A DNA stretch of 64,000 nt from Companilactobacillus zhachilii (GTDB lineage: Bacteria; Bacillota; Bacilli; Lactobacillales; Lactobacillaceae), in contig NZ_CP031933.2 in NCBI RefSeq assembly GCF_003606365.2, positions 2,170,001 to 2,234,000 on the forward strand. Direction: 5' to 3'. How positions within the stretch are numbered: position 1 is the first letter of the stretch; the number at the start of each line of letters is the position of its first letter. The notes below the pieces were generated by a model that did not search any database, was not told where the DNA came from, and was given only the letters and a program-made list of their open reading frames with translations. Position numbers and translations under genes: made by a program. Below are positions 18,285 through 29,434 of this stretch, piece after piece.

Positions 18285-18683
18285 TTACCAAATATAAGCG
18301 ATTACTTCTCCACCAACGTGTTGAGCGCGGGCTTCTTTGTCAGTAATAACACCTTTTGAAGTTGAAAGAATAGCGATACCTAATCCATTAAGAACCTTTG
18401 GCACGTTATCTGAATCAACATAACTACGTAGACCTGGTCTTGAAATACGCTTCAAGCCTGAAATAACGCGTTGTTGATCTTTACCATATTTTAAGAAAAT
18501 ACGAAGTACGTTTTGTTTGTTATCTTCGATAACTTCGTAATCCTTGATAAATCCTTCATTCTTAAGAATCTCTGTCATACTCTTCTTGATGTTTGAAGCA
18601 GGAATTTCTAGAGATTCATGTTTAACCATGTTTGCATTACGAATACGTGTTAAGTAATCTGCAATAGGATCTGTCATGACCAT
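18285..18683 (-). CDS. rpsH: Ribosomal protein uS8
   Basis: 132 residues, [20 protein letters not shown] at the start and [20 protein letters not shown] near the end. S8 binds helix 21 of 16S rRNA and organises the platform. GGAGG lies 8 bp before the ATG. It follows rpsZ by 30 bp. Confidence 0.98.
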   Translation of the reverse strand: MVMTDPIADYLTRIRNANMVKHESLEIPASNIKKSMTEILKNEGFIKDYEVIEDNKQNVLRIFLKYGKDQQRVISGLKRISRPGLRSYVDSDNVPKVLNGLGIAILSTSKGVITDKEARAQHVGGEVIAYIW

Positions 18684-18713
18684 TTGATTTGCCTCCTTTT
18701 TATATTAAAAATC

Positions 18714-18899
18714 TTACCAGCTAGCTTTTTTCATACCAGGGATTTGACCTTCATGAGCCAATTGACGAAGGCAAAGTCGGCAAAGCTTGAACTTACGATA
18801 TACAGAATGTGGACGTCCACAGCGTTCGCAACGTGTATAAGCTTGTGAAGAGAACTTTGCGGGTCTATGATTACGTACGATTTGTGATTTCTTAGCCAA
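18714..18899 (-). CDS. rpsZ: Ribosomal protein uS14, zinc type
   Basis: 61 residues with two CxxC pairs, CERCGRPH and CRLC, the zinc-binding (C+) short S14. It lies at its normal position between rplE and rpsH. Zinc dependence, shared with the L36 found here, is a property of the family. Confidence 0.97.
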   Translation of the reverse strand: MAKKSQIVRNHRPAKFSSQAYTRCERCGRPHSVYRKFKLCRLCLRQLAHEGQIPGMKKASW

Positions 18900-18914
18900 T
18901 GAATTTACCTCCTA

Positions 18915-19457
18915 TTATTTTGTGAATGGCATACCGATTTGAGTTAATAGTTCACGTGATTCTTCATCGGTGTTAGCAGTTGTAACAATAACGATGTCCA
19001 ATCCACGAATTTTGTTAACCTTATCGTAGTCAATTTCTGGGAAAACCAATTGTTCTTTAACACCTAGTGTGTAGTTACCACGGCCATCGAATGAACGTGT
19101 TGATACACCACGGAAGTCACGAACACGTGGTAAAGCAATGTTGATTAGTTTGTCAAGGAAGTCATACATACGGTCGCCACGAAGTGTAACCTTAGCACCG
19201 ATTGACATACCTTCACGAAGTCTGAAACCAGCGATTGATTTCTTAGCTTTTGTGATCAAAGGTTTTTGACCTGAAATCAAACCTAATTCTTCAACAGCTT
19301 CGTCAAGATTCTTTGAGTTAGCAATTGCGTCACCAACACCCATGTTCAAAACGATCTTTTCAACTTTAGGTGTTTCCATGATTGATGAATAGTTGAACTT
19401 CTTCATCATTGATGGTGTGATTTCGCTAACGTACTTTTCTTTTAATGCGTTAACCAT
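18915..19457 (-). CDS. rplE: Ribosomal protein uL5
   Basis: 180 residues including [20 protein letters not shown] and [21 protein letters not shown]5 binds 5S rRNA and contacts P-site tRNA. It follows rplX by 16 bp. Confidence 0.98.
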   Translation of the reverse strand: MVNALKEKYVSEITPSMMKKFNYSSIMETPKVEKIVLNMGVGDAIANSKNLDEAVEELGLISGQKPLITKAKKSIAGFRLREGMSIGAKVTLRGDRMYDFLDKLINIALPRVRDFRGVSTRSFDGRGNYTLGVKEQLVFPEIDYDKVNKIRGLDIVIVTTANTDEESRELLTQIGMPFTK

Positions 19458-19473
19458 TTAGTTTTCTCCTTTC

Positions 19474-19713
19474 TTATTTATCTTCTTTATCAGTCTTACT
19501 TACAACTTTAACGTTAGTTGCACTAATAGGTCTTTCAACGTCAACAATTCCACCTTGGGGTTGAGCGCTGGTTGCCTTTGAATGTTTCTTTACGACGTTA
19601 ACGCCTTCGACGATAACTTTGTTGACAGCAGGCATAGCTTTTTTAACTACACCAGTTTTGCCTTTAGCGTCACCAGCAATAACTTTGACATTGTCTCCAG
19701 TTTTTACAAACAC
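19474..19713 (-). CDS. rplX: Ribosomal protein uL24 (short form)
   Basis: 79 residues with the KOW motif MFVKTGDNVKVIAGDAKGKT and PQGGIVDVERPISATNVKVV. It ends about 25 residues before the usual bacterial L24 of roughly 103, lacking the last beta-strand region; some lactobacilli have the same short form, so this is not a truncation in this strain. The start is GTG 19713. It initiates 50S assembly. Confidence 0.95.
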   Translation of the reverse strand: MFVKTGDNVKVIAGDAKGKTGVVKKAMPAVNKVIVEGVNVVKKHSKATSAQPQGGIVDVERPISATNVKVVSKTDKEDK

Positions 19714-19745
19714 TGTTCAGCACCTCCTGAATTTAATTGTTCTTT

Positions 19746-20114
19746 TTATAGCACTTCTGGTGCTAGGGATACGATCTTCATAAAATCGTTATCACGTAGT
19801 TCACGAGCAACGGGTCCGAAGATACGTGTTCCTCTAGGTGTTTTATCAGCATTAATAATAACTGCGGCGTTTTCATCAAATCTGATGTAAGAACCATCTG
19901 TACGGTGAGCACCTGATACAGTTCTTACGATAACAGCTTTAACAACGTCACCCTTTTTAACAACGCCACCTGGTGTTGCTTGTTTGACAGTAGCAACGAT
20001 AATATCACCGATATTAGCTGTCTTGCGGTTTGAACCACCAAGAACTTTAATTGTTAGAATTTCACGAGCTCCAGAATTATCTGCAACTTTTAGACGACTT
20101 TCTTGTTGAATCAC
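19746..20114 (-). CDS. rplN: Ribosomal protein uL14
   Basis: 122 residues beginning [20 protein letters not shown] after the initiator, the universal L14 signature. It lies at the subunit interface and interacts with RsfS. The start is GTG 20114. It follows rpsQ by 29 bp. Confidence 0.98.
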   Translation of the reverse strand: MIQQESRLKVADNSGAREILTIKVLGGSNRKTANIGDIIVATVKQATPGGVVKKGDVVKAVIVRTVSGAHRTDGSYIRFDENAAVIINADKTPRGTRIFGPVARELRDNDFMKIVSLAPEVL

Positions 20115-20143
20115 GTTTTGGCCCTCCTCTCATCAGTTATAGT

Positions 20144-20419
20144 CTAGATTGTGACTGCTTTTTCGACGATTTCTAATAAACGGAAGCGCTTTGTCTTTGA
20201 CAAAGGTCGAGTTTCCATGATACGTACAATATCGCCAACTTTTGCTTCGTTGTTATCGTCTTGAACGTAATATTTCTTAGAATATCTTACACGTTTTCCA
20301 TAAACTGGATGTTGTTTTGTAGTTTCAACAACGACAACGATTGTCTTATCCATCTTATCTGAAACAACGCGTCCTTGATATACTTTACGACGGTTACGAG
20401 TTTCTTGTGTTTCGCTCAA
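20144..20419 (-). CDS. rpsQ: Ribosomal protein uS17
   Basis: 91 residues with [18 protein letters not shown] and the OB-fold core. It stabilises helices 7 and 11 of 16S rRNA. The start is TTG 20419 behind AGGGGA. It follows rpmC by 22 bp. Confidence 0.98.
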   Translation of the reverse strand: MSETQETRNRRKVYQGRVVSDKMDKTIVVVVETTKQHPVYGKRVRYSKKYYVQDDNNEAKVGDIVRIMETRPLSKTKRFRLLEIVEKAVTI

Positions 20420-20441
20420 CTTGATGTCCCCTTCCTGTTTA

Positions 20442-20636
20442 TTATTTTTCGTTATTCTTTTGGTTTTGAGCTGTTCTTAATCTTGCGATATTCTTTCTTA
20501 CAGCCTTTAGACGAGCTGTGTTTTCCAATTGGCCAGTAGCTTGTTGGAAACGCAAGTTGAATAGTTCTTCTTTATATTCTTTAACCTTGTCTTGCAATTG
20601 AGCAGCAGTTAGCTCTTTGATTTCATTAGCCTTCAT
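20442..20636 (-). CDS. rpmC: Ribosomal protein uL29
   Basis: The start is ATG 20636, eight bases after AGG in AGGTGG; a GTG three codons earlier lies inside that site. The 64-residue protein ([20 protein letters not shown]) is helical and lies at the tunnel exit beside L23, where SRP and trigger factor dock. It overlaps the end of rplP by 11 bp. Confidence 0.97.
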   Translation of the reverse strand: MKANEIKELTAAQLQDKVKEYKEELFNLRFQQATGQLENTARLKAVRKNIARLRTAQNQKNNEK

Positions 20637-21057
20637 CAGCGCCACCTACTTCCTCACGTTTTACAAACTTAGTTCTAACAGGTAGTTTGTGTGATGCAAG
20701 TCTCAAAGCTTCACGAGCAACTTCTTCAGAAACGCCACCGATTTCAAACAAAATCTTTTCGCGTTTAACTGGAGCTACCCAACCAGCTGGAGCACCTTTA
20801 CCATTACCCATACGAACACCTACACCCTTAGCAGTGTATGATTTATGAGGGAAGATTTTAATCCAAACCTTACCACCACGCTTCATGTAACGAGTCATAG
20901 CAACACGGGCTGCTTCAATTTGTCTGTTAGTGATCCAACTTGAATCAAGTGATCTCAAGCCGTATTCACCGAATGTAACAGTTTTTCCACCTTTAGCTTC
21001 TCCGCGCATCTTTCCACGGAATTCACGACGGTGTTTTACACGTTTTGGTACTAGCAT
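20626..21057 (-). CDS. rplP: Ribosomal protein uL16
   Basis: 143 residues, [19 protein letters not shown], with the conserved [17 protein letters not shown]16 completes the peptidyl transferase and A-tRNA region. It starts 3 bp after rpsC and overlaps rpmC. Confidence 0.98.
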   Translation of the reverse strand: MLVPKRVKHRREFRGKMRGEAKGGKTVTFGEYGLRSLDSSWITNRQIEAARVAMTRYMKRGGKVWIKIFPHKSYTAKGVGVRMGNGKGAPAGWVAPVKREKILFEIGGVSEEVAREALRLASHKLPVRTKFVKREEVGGADEG

Positions 21058-21060
21058 AGA

Positions 21061-21738
21061 TTATTCTCCTTTCCCTTCATTTTTTGTTTCGTTGTTGTGT
21101 TGTGGTTTAGCAGGAAGAACTTCACCACGGTAGATCCAAGTCTTAACACCTAAATTACCGTAAGTTGTCTTTGCTTCAACCCAAGCATAGTCGATATCAG
21201 CACGCAATGTGTGCAAAGGAACAGTTCCCTCTGTATGCCATTCACGACGAGCCATATCGGCACCGTTTAAACGACCAGAAATTTGTACCTTGATACCTTT
21301 AGCACCGGCACGTCTTGAACGTTGAACTGCTTGACGTTGTGCACGTCTGAAAGCAATACGAGCTTCAAGTTGACGAGCGATACTTTCACCAACAAGTTTT
21401 GCATCTAGATCAGGTTTCTTGATTTCGATGATGTTGATGTGAATGTTTCTGTTAGTTAGACTGTTTAGTTCATTACGTAATTTTTCAACTTCAGAACCAC
21501 CCTTACCAATTACCATACCTGGCTTGGCAGTGTGAATTGAAACAGTAACGTTCTTAGCAGTACGTTCGATTTCGATTCTTGAGACAGAAGCATTTGAAAG
21601 TTTGTCTTCAATATACTTACGAATCTTAAGATCTTCATGTAAAAATGTTGAAAAGTCTTTGTTGTTTGCATACCATTTGGCATCCCAGTCACGGATTACA
21701 CCGACACGGAATCCGACTGGATTAATCTTTTGACCCAC
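21061..21738 (-). CDS. rpsC: Ribosomal protein uS3
   Basis: 225 residues. A KH domain (about 38-108, with [14 protein letters not shown]) is followed by the C-terminal domain [21 protein letters not shown]3 lines the mRNA entry site and has helicase function with S4 and S5. It follows rplV by 18 bp. Confidence 0.98.
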   Translation of the reverse strand: MGQKINPVGFRVGVIRDWDAKWYANNKDFSTFLHEDLKIRKYIEDKLSNASVSRIEIERTAKNVTVSIHTAKPGMVIGKGGSEVEKLRNELNSLTNRNIHINIIEIKKPDLDAKLVGESIARQLEARIAFRRAQRQAVQRSRRAGAKGIKVQISGRLNGADMARREWHTEGTVPLHTLRADIDYAWVEAKTTYGNLGVKTWIYRGEVLPAKPQHNNETKNEGKGE

Positions 21739-21756
21739 TAAAAGTTACCTCCTATA

Positions 21757-22113
21757 CTATTCTTTCTCACTTACAACTACTGTAATGTGACTTGTTCTCT
21801 TGTTAATTGGTGATGCTGAACCTTTTGCTCTAGGACGGAAACGTTTTAGAGTTGGTCCTTCGTCTACGAATGCTTCGCTAACGAATAAGTTTTGTGCATC
21901 TAAATCAAAGTTATGTTCTGCGTTTGCAATTGCTGACTTAAGAGCTTTAGCAATAATTGGAGAGCCTGCTCTAGGTGTGAATTGCAAAATTGCAAGTGCC
22001 TCAGCAGCTTGTTTGCCTCTGATTAAGTCAATAACAAGGCGAGCCTTACGAGGTGCAATACGCACGTTAGTAACTCTAGCTGTTGCAGATGTAATTTCTT
22101 GTTCTGCCATCAT
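21757..22113 (-). CDS. rplV: Ribosomal protein uL22
   Basis: 118 residues with [20 protein letters not shown] and the tunnel hairpin region [20 protein letters not shown], which forms the exit-tunnel constriction with L4. No insertion of the kind linked to macrolide resistance is visible. It follows rpsS by 14 bp. Confidence 0.98.
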   Translation of the reverse strand: MMAEQEITSATARVTNVRIAPRKARLVIDLIRGKQAAEALAILQFTPRAGSPIIAKALKSAIANAEHNFDLDAQNLFVSEAFVDEGPTLKRFRPRAKGSASPINKRTSHITVVVSEKE

Positions 22114-22127
22114 TTAAGTCTCCCTTC

Positions 22128-22409
22128 TTATTTCTTAGCTGTCTTCTTATCATCTGTTGCGTGACCATGGAATGTACGTGTAGGTACGAATTCACCTAAC
22201 TTGTGTCCAACCATATCTTCTTGGATATAAACTGGAACATGCTTACGTCCATCATGAACTGCGATTGTGTATCCTACAAAACTAGGAAAAATTGTTGAAC
22301 GTCTTGACCATGTTTTGATAACTGACTTTTTGTCAGAGTCTGCTTGTGCATCGATCTTCTTTAGAAGGTGTGCATCAGCGAATGGTCCTTTTTTTAAACT
22401 ACGACTCAT
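22128..22409 (-). CDS. rpsS: Ribosomal protein uS19
   Basis: 93 residues: [19 protein letters not shown], then [21 protein letters not shown]19 is in the 30S head with S13. It follows rplB by 34 bp. Confidence 0.98.
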   Translation of the reverse strand: MSRSLKKGPFADAHLLKKIDAQADSDKKSVIKTWSRRSTIFPSFVGYTIAVHDGRKHVPVYIQEDMVGHKLGEFVPTRTFHGHATDDKKTAKK

Positions 22410-22443
22410 CTTATGTCCTCCTTATATTATTCTAATGAATAGT

Positions 22444-23277
22444 TTACTTACCTTTTCTATGACGAACGATAAGCTTTTCAGATTTGGCATGAGTTGAACG
22501 AGTTTTCTTACCAAGAGTCTTCTTACCCCATGGTGACATAGGAGATGGATGACCGATAGGAGCTTTACCTTCACCACCACCGTGTGGGTGATCGTTAGGG
22601 TTCATTACTGATCCACGAACTGTAGGTCTCATACCTAACCAGCGCTTACGACCAGCTTTACCAATCTTAATAAGTTCATGTTGTTCATTACCGATTGAAC
22701 CAACAGTTGCACGGCAAGTTGAAAGAACCAAGCGAACTTCACCAGAAGGCAAACGTAAGATTGAATACTTTCCATCTCTACCAAGCAATTGGATTGAAGT
22801 ACCGGCTGAACGGCCAAGTTGACCACCCTTACCAGGTTTCAATTCAACGTTGTGGATTGTTGTACCAACAGGAATATCAGCAAGTGCAAGTGCGTTACCT
22901 GGTTTGATATCTGCATCTTTACCAGATTCGATAACTTGTCCTACTTCAAGACCCTTAGGAGCTAAGATGTATGATTTAACACCATCTGAATAGTGAATAA
23001 GTGCAATATTAGCAGTACGGTTAGGATCGTATTCGATTGACTTAACTGTAGCCTTTACACCGTCTTTGATACGTTTGAAATCAATAACACGGTATTTTTG
23101 TTTGTGTCCACCACCACGGTGACGAACTGTAATATGACCGTATGAGTTACGACCAGCAGTATGGCTTTGTGATTCTAGAAGTGTCTTTTCAGGAGTTGTC
23201 TTAGTGATCTCAGAAAAGTCAGAACCTGTCATATTACGACGACCGTTTGTGGTTGGTTTATACTTGATAATCGCCAT
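22444..23277 (-). CDS. rplB: Ribosomal protein uL2
   Basis: 277 residues, [20 protein letters not shown] at the start and the conserved region [16 protein letters not shown] containing the histidine near the peptidyl transferase centre. It follows rplW by 16 bp. Confidence 0.98.
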   Translation of the reverse strand: MAIIKYKPTTNGRRNMTGSDFSEITKTTPEKTLLESQSHTAGRNSYGHITVRHRGGGHKQKYRVIDFKRIKDGVKATVKSIEYDPNRTANIALIHYSDGVKSYILAPKGLEVGQVIESGKDADIKPGNALALADIPVGTTIHNVELKPGKGGQLGRSAGTSIQLLGRDGKYSILRLPSGEVRLVLSTCRATVGSIGNEQHELIKIGKAGRKRWLGMRPTVRGSVMNPNDHPHGGGEGKAPIGHPSPMSPWGKKTLGKKTRSTHAKSEKLIVRHRKGK

Positions 23278-23293
23278 TATTGGACCTCCTTAT

Positions 23294-23581
23294 TTATTCT
23301 TCGTCAAAAATCTTAATTTCATCTGAATCTGCTGTAAGTGTAACAATAGCCTTACGACGTTTTGCTGTAAAACCAACATAACGGCCTTGGCGCTTCTTCT
23401 TACCAGAAACATTCATGATATTTACTTGTTTAACTTTAACACCGAAAACTTCTTCAACAGCTTGTCTAACAAGAACCTTGTTAGCATCTAGGGCAACATC
23501 GAAAGTATATTTCTTGTCGCTCATAGCATCCATTGAGCTTTCAGTTACAACGGGGCGAATAATTACGTCTCTTGCGCTCAT
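23294..23581 (-). CDS. rplW: Ribosomal protein uL23
   Basis: 95 residues: [20 protein letters not shown] followed by [20 protein letters not shown]. It forms the tunnel-exit docking site for trigger factor. Its ATG overlaps the rplD stop by one base. Confidence 0.98.
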   Translation of the reverse strand: MSARDVIIRPVVTESSMDAMSDKKYTFDVALDANKVLVRQAVEEVFGVKVKQVNIMNVSGKKKRQGRYVGFTAKRRKAIVTLTADSDEIKIFDEE

Positions 23582-24204
23582 TATCCAAGCACCTCCTCAA
23601 TCTTAGAAAGTGCTGCTTGTGTAACAACTAACTTGTTAGCGTTAATAACGTCAAGAACGTTAACACCTTCTGGTGCAACAACTTTAACTTTATCAATGTT
23701 TCTTGCTGATAAAGCAACGTTGTCGTTACCATCTTCAACAACTACAAGAGCTTTATTGTCAGCACCTACTGTATTTAGTAATTGTGCAAAAGCTTTTGTA
23801 CTTGGTTTGTCGTATGAAATTGAGTCAATAACGATTAGGTTACTGTCAGCAGCCTTTTGTGAAAGTACAGACTTCAATGCCAAACGGCTAACCTTCTTAG
23901 GAAGGTGATATGCATAAGATCTTGGTGTAGGGCCGAATACGACACCACCACCTACCCATTGAGGTGATCTAATTGAACCTTGACGAGCACGTCCTGTACC
24001 CTTTTGACGCCATGGTTTTCTACCACCACCACGTACTTCGGAACGGTTCTTAACATCATGAGTACCTTGTCTCATTGATGCACGTTGCATGATGACTGCA
24101 TCTGTAACAACACTATCATTTGGTTCGATACCAAAGATTGCATCTTTTACTTCAACAGCACCGTTCTCAGCACCGTTATCTTTGTAAGCTGTGATTTTTG
24201 TCAT
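23581..24204 (-). CDS. rplD: Ribosomal protein uL4
   Basis: 207 residues with the tunnel loop [20 protein letters not shown] (about 59-78). L4 is also an autogenous repressor of the S10 operon in enterobacteria; whether it acts on the leader upstream of rpsJ here is unknown. It follows rplC by 17 bp. Confidence 0.98.
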   Translation of the reverse strand: MTKITAYKDNGAENGAVEVKDAIFGIEPNDSVVTDAVIMQRASMRQGTHDVKNRSEVRGGGRKPWRQKGTGRARQGSIRSPQWVGGGVVFGPTPRSYAYHLPKKVSRLALKSVLSQKAADSNLIVIDSISYDKPSTKAFAQLLNTVGADNKALVVVEDGNDNVALSARNIDKVKVVAPEGVNVLDVINANKLVVTQAALSKIEEVLG

Positions 24205-24221
24205 AACTCATTTCCTCCTTC

Positions 24222-24857
24222 CTATTTTTGATTAGCTTTAACAGCTGTTTGAATTTTAACTAATGATTTGTTAGCACCGGGAACATTTCCCTTGATCATA
24301 ATTGCATTGTGTTCAGTATCAACTTTAACGATTTCAAGGTTTTGTGTAGTAACACGGTTGTTACCCATGACACCAGGAAGCATCTTACCCTTGAATACAC
24401 GGTTAATGATGGCACCCATTGAACCAGCAACACGGTGATATCTAGAACCGTGAGTTTCTGGACCTCTGGCTTGACCAAAACGCTTGATGTTACCTTGCAT
24501 TCCGTGTCCCTTTGTTGTACCTGTAACGTCGACAATATCACCAGAATTAAATGTATCAACTGTAACGTTGCCACCTAATTCGTAGTCTCCCATTTCAACA
24601 TCGCGGAATTCGCGAATGTAATGTTTAGGAGTTGTATTTGCCTTTTCTGCATGACCTTTGGCAGGTTTGTTTGATAGAACTTCACGTCTATCTTCAAAAC
24701 CTAGTTGAACGGCCTCATAACCATCATTTTCAACTGTCTTAAGTTGCATAACAACGTTTGGTGTTGCTTCAACAACTGTTACGGGAACAAGTTCACCGTT
24801 GTCAGTGAAAATTTGAGTCATTCCGACTTTTTTACCAAGAATTCCTTTTCTGGCCAT
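24222..24857 (-). CDS. rplC: Ribosomal protein uL3
   Basis: 211 residues: [20 protein letters not shown] and the central loop [20 protein letters not shown] that reaches the peptidyl transferase centre. It follows rpsJ by 32 bp. Confidence 0.98.
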   Translation of the reverse strand: MARKGILGKKVGMTQIFTDNGELVPVTVVEATPNVVMQLKTVENDGYEAVQLGFEDRREVLSNKPAKGHAEKANTTPKHYIREFRDVEMGDYELGGNVTVDTFNSGDIVDVTGTTKGHGMQGNIKRFGQARGPETHGSRYHRVAGSMGAIINRVFKGKMLPGVMGNNRVTTQNLEIVKVDTEHNAIMIKGNVPGANKSLVKIQTAVKANQK

Positions 24858-24889
24858 GTTTGCACCTCCAATAATTTATTTTTTAATAA

Positions 24890-25198
24890 TTATAATTTAA
24901 TTTCAATGTCAACACCTGATGGTAGATCCAACTTCATAAGTGAATCAACCGTCTTCTTTGTTGGGTTAACAACGTCGATAAGTCTTTTATGTGTACGCAT
25001 TTCGAATTGTTCTCTAGAATCCTTATGCTTATGTGGTGAAGCTAACACTGTATATAGTGAACGTTCTGTAGGCAATGGAATTGGACCTGAAATTTGAGCT
25101 CCAGTTCTCTTTGCTGTTTCCACAATTTTGTCAGCTGATTGATCTAGAATACGATGTTCATAAGCCTTCAAACGAATGCGAATTTTTTGACTTGCCAT
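24890..25198 (-). CDS. rpsJ: Ribosomal protein uS10
   Basis: 102 residues, [20 protein letters not shown] at the start. S10 lies in the 30S head and is also NusE in transcription antitermination. It is first gene of the S10 operon, behind a GGAGG and a long GC-rich structured leader with its own promoter. Confidence 0.98.
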   Translation of the reverse strand: MASQKIRIRLKAYEHRILDQSADKIVETAKRTGAQISGPIPLPTERSLYTVLASPHKHKDSREQFEMRTHKRLIDVVNPTKKTVDSLMKLDLPSGVDIEIKL

Positions 25199-25361
25199 GG
25201 GGTTACCTCCTTTTTGTCTCTTTCAAGATGACCGGCTCCGTGAAAATATCCGCCAGCCCTGCCGTGGCAAAGCGGCCGGGTGTGTCGCAACCTCTCACTT
25301 CTAAGCCGTCGATATTATTTTAATATCACTTTGGTACATACTTCCATACGAAATAAGCACT
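25199..25361 (-). ncRNA. Structured 5' leader of the S10 operon
   Basis: About 160 nt of transcript precede rpsJ. The stretch is far more GC-rich than other spacers and contains a GATATT/AATATC hairpin followed by a block with GTTGCGACACACCCGGCCGC and CCGGTC that can form several competing helices. This sequence recalls a leader conserved ahead of rpsJ in other lactobacilli and is probably a ribosomal-protein-responsive element; the ligand is not known to me. Confidence 0.55.
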
Positions 25362-25367
25362 CTTATA

Positions 25368-25396
25368 ATACTACACGATGAACTCCACATTTTCAA
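25368..25396 (-). promoter_or_regulatory. Promoter of the S10 ribosomal operon
   Basis: On the minus strand TTGAAA (25391-25396), a 17-bp spacer and TAGTAT (25368-25373). An overlapping TATAAG just downstream could be used instead. It is about 170 bp before rpsJ. No clear promoter was found inside the following ribosomal block before rplM. Confidence 0.6.
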
Positions 25397-25484
25397 GGTA
25401 AAATCAAGCATTTTTTTAAATGTCAGCCGCTTTCTTAAAAAACGATTTTCATCTATACTCTAAAAGAAACCATGGAGGTGTGAA

Positions 25485-26696
25485 TTGAATAATAATCTCG
25501 AATTTAGTTATAATAACAGGTTTCCAACAAATAATAAAGACAAATTTTATTTTATTTTGTTCAAGGTTCAAGTAATCCTTAATGCACTCATTATTTTTAG
25601 CTATAGTGCGGTAACCAAAAACCTTTATTTGTTTGGGCCAATCATTCTTAATTTATTAGCTTTGTATCTTAAACCTAATCCAGATAAAATTTTGGATCGG
25701 ATGAATTTTATTTTTCAGTTATTCTTCCAGGTTTTTATCATTGCTGAATCCTATTACTACCTAATCAATGTCACAATGCATCTATATAATTGGAACTTAC
25801 CGACCTCAATCGGTTTGTGGTTAGTTTCAATGTTGGTCATGTATCTTCCTTATATGATTGTCTTCTATGGAAGAATTAGGAATAAGCTGCTACAACTACT
25901 TACAGTCTTTTTTACTTTTGAAGTTATTGCAATGGGTGCATCCAGTATCGTGACATATGGAACAATTTTATATTTTAATCCGTTTATTGGTTTATTAACT
26001 AACTCTTCTTTTCTAGGAGCTTTGATTTTCTTAATCCTAACTTTGACCATTATGCACCATTGGAACTACGAGTACCCTAAAATGCGTTTATCGCAAGCTG
26101 CAAGTTTTAAAGTTATGGTGCCATTACTAGTAATCAGTATTTGGTTTATTATGTGGAATGCATTTGGTGGCGGCAATACCTTATTAAAGTCCTTTTTTAC
26201 ATTCAACTTTTCAGGCATTTCATTTAAACCTCAATTTGTTCTTAGTGGTCTAGAAGCTGGTTTGGCGGAAGAATTACTATTCAGATATGCTTTCTTAACA
26301 ATTCTATTGAAAGCTTTTCAAAACAATCGTTATCAAATCTTTTACGCCGCAGGTATTAGTAGCCTTTGTTTTGGTCTAATTCATTTAGGTAATATTTCTG
26401 CAGGTCAGAGTTTAGGTAACACAATCAATCAAGCCATTTTTGCTTTCGGTATGGGCTTATTAATGTGTGGTGTTTACTTATATACTGACCTCTTCTATGT
26501 ACCGGTTATCTTCCATACCCTACTTGATACCCTAGTCTTTAGTGTCTCAGGTGAATTAATGTCTGGCAAAGTAACTATCATAGACAGCTTATTAACCGCG
26601 CTAGAGACTGGACTATTTGTAATCGTGGCCATTCTGTTACTAGTTGCTGTTTATAATAGAAGAAACACGTCATTTAATTTTAAATATAGCTATTAA
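25485..26696 (+). CDS. CPBP-family intramembrane glutamic protease
   Basis: 403 residues with about ten hydrophobic segments. The CPBP motifs are in the C-terminal part: AEELLFRYAFL (about 260-270, EExxxR), FGLIHLGN (about 299-306) and FHTLLDTLVF (about 340-349). These proteases include bacteriocin self-immunity proteins and CAAX-type enzymes; the substrate is unknown. The start is TTG 25485 behind GGAGGTG. It stands alone, divergent from the S10 operon. Confidence 0.88.
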   Translation: MNNNLEFSYNNRFPTNNKDKFYFILFKVQVILNALIIFSYSAVTKNLYLFGPIILNLLALYLKPNPDKILDRMNFIFQLFFQVFIIAESYYYLINVTMHLYNWNLPTSIGLWLVSMLVMYLPYMIVFYGRIRNKLLQLLTVFFTFEVIAMGASSIVTYGTILYFNPFIGLLTNSSFLGALIFLILTLTIMHHWNYEYPKMRLSQAASFKVMVPLLVISIWFIMWNAFGGGNTLLKSFFTFNFSGISFKPQFVLSGLEAGLAEELLFRYAFLTILLKAFQNNRYQIFYAAGISSLCFGLIHLGNISAGQSLGNTINQAIFAFGMGLLMCGVYLYTDLFYVPVIFHTLLDTLVFSVSGELMSGKVTIIDSLLTALETGLFVIVAILLLVAVYNRRNTSFNFKYSY

Positions 26697-26718
26697 ATTC
26701 ATAACCTAAAATTTAGTC

Positions 26719-26772
26719 AAAAAGGCTGTTACAAGAAAGTGACGTTCTATACTTTCTTATAACAGCTTTTTT
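26719..26772. terminator. Terminator after the CPBP gene
   Basis: AAGGCTGTTA.AAGAAAGT pairs with ACTTTCTT.TAACAGCTT around a short loop, with flanking A and T runs. It ends the CPBP transcript 20-75 bp after its stop. Confidence 0.85.
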
Positions 26773-26810
26773 GATGGATTACATTTCAAATCAAAATCGA
26801 GGTCAATAAT

Positions 26811-27218
26811 ATGATTATTTACAAAGAAAACAGTCATGTGACAAAAAAGAATTTACAGCAATTATATTCAAGCGTTAACTGGACCGCATATACAAACAAT
26901 CTTGATGTACTTGAAAAAGCCTGCAATAATTCTTTATCAGTAATAACCGCCTGGCATAGTGAACACCTAATAGGTTTAATTAGAGTGATTGGCGATGGAT
27001 ACACAATCATGTACGTTCAAGATATTTTAGTCGAGCCAGCTTTTCAAAACCAAAAGATTGGAACTACTCTAATGAACAAAATTTTGAGTCAATATAAGGA
27101 CGTCAGACAAAAGGTTCTACTAACAGAAGACGCCGCCGATATAAGACACTTTTATGAGAAATTTGGTTTTAAATCATGTGATGAAGGTTCAACAGTCGCT
27201 TTCTATAGAGAATTTTAA
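26811..27218 (+). CDS. GNAT-family N-acetyltransferase
   Basis: 135 residues with VQDILVEPAFQNQKIGTTLM (about 66-85), containing the acetyl-CoA loop, and LTEDAADIRHFYEKFGF (about 103-119). Such short GNAT proteins acetylate small molecules or protein termini; the target here is unknown. It is a single gene convergent with fusA and shares its terminator. Confidence 0.9.
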   Translation: MIIYKENSHVTKKNLQQLYSSVNWTAYTNNLDVLEKACNNSLSVITAWHSEHLIGLIRVIGDGYTIMYVQDILVEPAFQNQKIGTTLMNKILSQYKDVRQKVLLTEDAADIRHFYEKFGFKSCDEGSTVAFYREF

Positions 27219-27237
27219 TTAATAATCAATTTTCCAC

Positions 27238-27271
27238 AAAAAAAGAGAAGATCGAATGATCTTCTCTTTTT
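27238..27271. terminator. Bidirectional terminator between GNAT gene and fusA
   Basis: AAAAGAGAAGATC and GATCTTCTCTTTT form a perfect 13-bp stem with a 4-base loop, with T tracts in both directions. Confidence 0.93.
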
Positions 27272-27291
27272 GATTGGTTTCACTCTAAAGA

Positions 27292-29388
27292 CTAAGCTTC
27301 AGGGTTACCACCGTTCTTCTTAATAATTTCAGCTTGAATTGACTTAGGAACCTTTTCGTAGTGATCCATTGTCATTGTAAATGTACCACGACCTTGAGTT
27401 GCTGAACGAAGTGTTGTAGCGTAACCAAACATTTCTGCAAGTGGAACGAAAGCATTGATAAGTTGTGCATTACCACGTGCTTCCATACCTTCAACACGTC
27501 CACGACGAGCAGTAACTTGTCCCATAACATCTCCAAGATATTCTTCTGGTGTAACAATTTCAACCTTCATAATAGGTTCAAGAATTACGGCACCAGCACT
27601 CTTAGATGCGTTACGTAGTGACATTGAAGCGGCAATCTTAAAGGCAGCTTCTGATGAATCGACTTCGTGGTATGAACCATCATACAACTTGGCCTTAACA
27701 TCGATCAATGGATAACCGGCAAGAACACCGTTTTCCATAGCTTCCTTCAAACCTTGTTCAACTGATGGAATGTATTCACGAGGAACAACACCACCGACGA
27801 TAGCGTCTTCGAATTCGAAGCCTTTACCTTCTTCATTAGGTGTAAATTCAACCCATACATCACCATATTGACCTTTACCACCAGATTGACGAACGAACTT
27901 ACCTTGAGCACTTGTTTGTTGTGTAAATGTTTCACGGTAAGCAACTTGAGGTTCACCAACCTTACATGCAACGTTAAATTCACGTTTCATACGGTCAACC
28001 ATGATATCCAAGTGCAATTCACCCATTCCGGCGATAAGAGTTTCACCAGTTTCAGGATTTGTTTCAGCTTGGAAAGTAGGATCTTCTTCAGATAGTTTTT
28101 GGATAGCAACATCCATCTTATCTCTATCTTCCTTTGAGTTAGGTTCGATAGAAACTTGGATAACTGGATCTGGAATATCCAATGATTCAAGAATCAATGG
28201 ATCTGAAGGATCTGTTAGAGAATCACCAGTTGTAGTGTTCTTCAAACCGATAACAGCAGCGATATCACCTGAGAATACTTCTGGGATTTCCTTACGGTGG
28301 TTAGAATGCATTTGTAGCAAACGACCAACACGTTCACGTTTGTCTTTTGTTGAGTTCAAGACATAAGAACCTGATTCTAGTGAACCTCTATATACACGAA
28401 TGTATGTTAGACGTCCAACGAATGGGTCAGTAGCGATCTTAAATGCTAGACCAGCAAATGGTTTGCTATCGTCAGCCATAAGTTCAACTTCTGAGTCATC
28501 TTTAGGATCTGTAGCTTTATAAGGACGTACATCAAGTGGTGATGGTAGGTAATCAACAACCGCATCCATCAACATTTGAACACCCTTGTTCTTGAAGGCA
28601 GAACCTGCAAGAACTGGGAAGAACTTCAAGTTGATTGTAGCCTTACGAATAGCTGCACGAATTTCGTCGTTACTGATTTCTTCACCTTCAAGGTACTTGT
28701 CCATGATATCATCATCAACATCAGCAACAGATTCGATCAATTCAGAACGTTTCTTTTCTGCTTCGGCACGGTATTCTTCAGGAACATCAACTGTATCCCA
28801 CTTTGTACCTAATTCATCTTCATCATAAAGGTCGGCTTTCATTTCGATCAAGTCGATAACACCTTCGAATTTGTCTTCGGCACCAATAGGCATTTGAACA
28901 GCATGCGCATTAGCTTGAAGTCTTTCGTGAAGTGTTTCAACTGAGTAGTCGAAGTTAGCACCGATTTTATCCATCTTGTTAACAAAAACAATACGTGGAA
29001 CACCGTATGTTGAAGCTTGACGCCAAACGTTTTCAGTTTGTGGTTCAACACCAGATTGAGCATCAAGAACTGTAATAGCACCATCTAGCACACGTAGTGA
29101 ACGTTCAACTTCAATTGTGAAGTCAACGTGTCCGGGAGTATCGATGATGTTGATACGGTTACCTTTCCATTCAGCAGTTGTAGCAGCTGATGTAATAGTA
29201 ATACCACGTTCTTGTTCTTGGGCCATCCAGTCCATTTGTGAAGCACCATCATGTGTTTCACCAATTTTATGGATTTTACCAGTATAGTACAAAATACGTT
29301 CAGTAGTTGTAGTTTTACCGGCATCGATATGGGCCATGATACCAATATTTCTGGTTTCTTCTAGTGGAAATTCACGTTTATTAGCCAT
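27292..29388 (-). CDS. fusA: Elongation factor G
   Basis: 698 residues. The GTPase motifs are AHIDAGKTT (about 19-27), DTPGHVDF (about 83-90) and NKMDK (about 137-141), followed by domains II-V. EF-G translocates tRNA and mRNA and recycles ribosomes with RRF. It is last gene of the str operon, 46 bp after rpsG, and ends at a strong terminator. There is no tuf gene in this operon. Confidence 0.98.
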   Translation of the reverse strand: MANKREFPLEETRNIGIMAHIDAGKTTTTERILYYTGKIHKIGETHDGASQMDWMAQEQERGITITSAATTAEWKGNRINIIDTPGHVDFTIEVERSLRVLDGAITVLDAQSGVEPQTENVWRQASTYGVPRIVFVNKMDKIGANFDYSVETLHERLQANAHAVQMPIGAEDKFEGVIDLIEMKADLYDEDELGTKWDTVDVPEEYRAEAEKKRSELIESVADVDDDIMDKYLEGEEISNDEIRAAIRKATINLKFFPVLAGSAFKNKGVQMLMDAVVDYLPSPLDVRPYKATDPKDDSEVELMADDSKPFAGLAFKIATDPFVGRLTYIRVYRGSLESGSYVLNSTKDKRERVGRLLQMHSNHRKEIPEVFSGDIAAVIGLKNTTTGDSLTDPSDPLILESLDIPDPVIQVSIEPNSKEDRDKMDVAIQKLSEEDPTFQAETNPETGETLIAGMGELHLDIMVDRMKREFNVACKVGEPQVAYRETFTQQTSAQGKFVRQSGGKGQYGDVWVEFTPNEEGKGFEFEDAIVGGVVPREYIPSVEQGLKEAMENGVLAGYPLIDVKAKLYDGSYHEVDSSEAAFKIAASMSLRNASKSAGAVILEPIMKVEIVTPEEYLGDVMGQVTARRGRVEGMEARGNAQLINAFVPLAEMFGYATTLRSATQGRGTFTMTMDHYEKVPKSIQAEIIKKNGGNPEA

Positions 29389-29434
29389 GAAAAATTGTTT
29401 CTCCTCTCAAATTAACTAGTTTATAAACTAGATC

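Noticed and set aside
19474..19713. Truncated rplX
   Set aside because: The 79-residue L24 ends in the same way in some lactobacilli as I recall them and the ribosome binding site of rplE follows normally.
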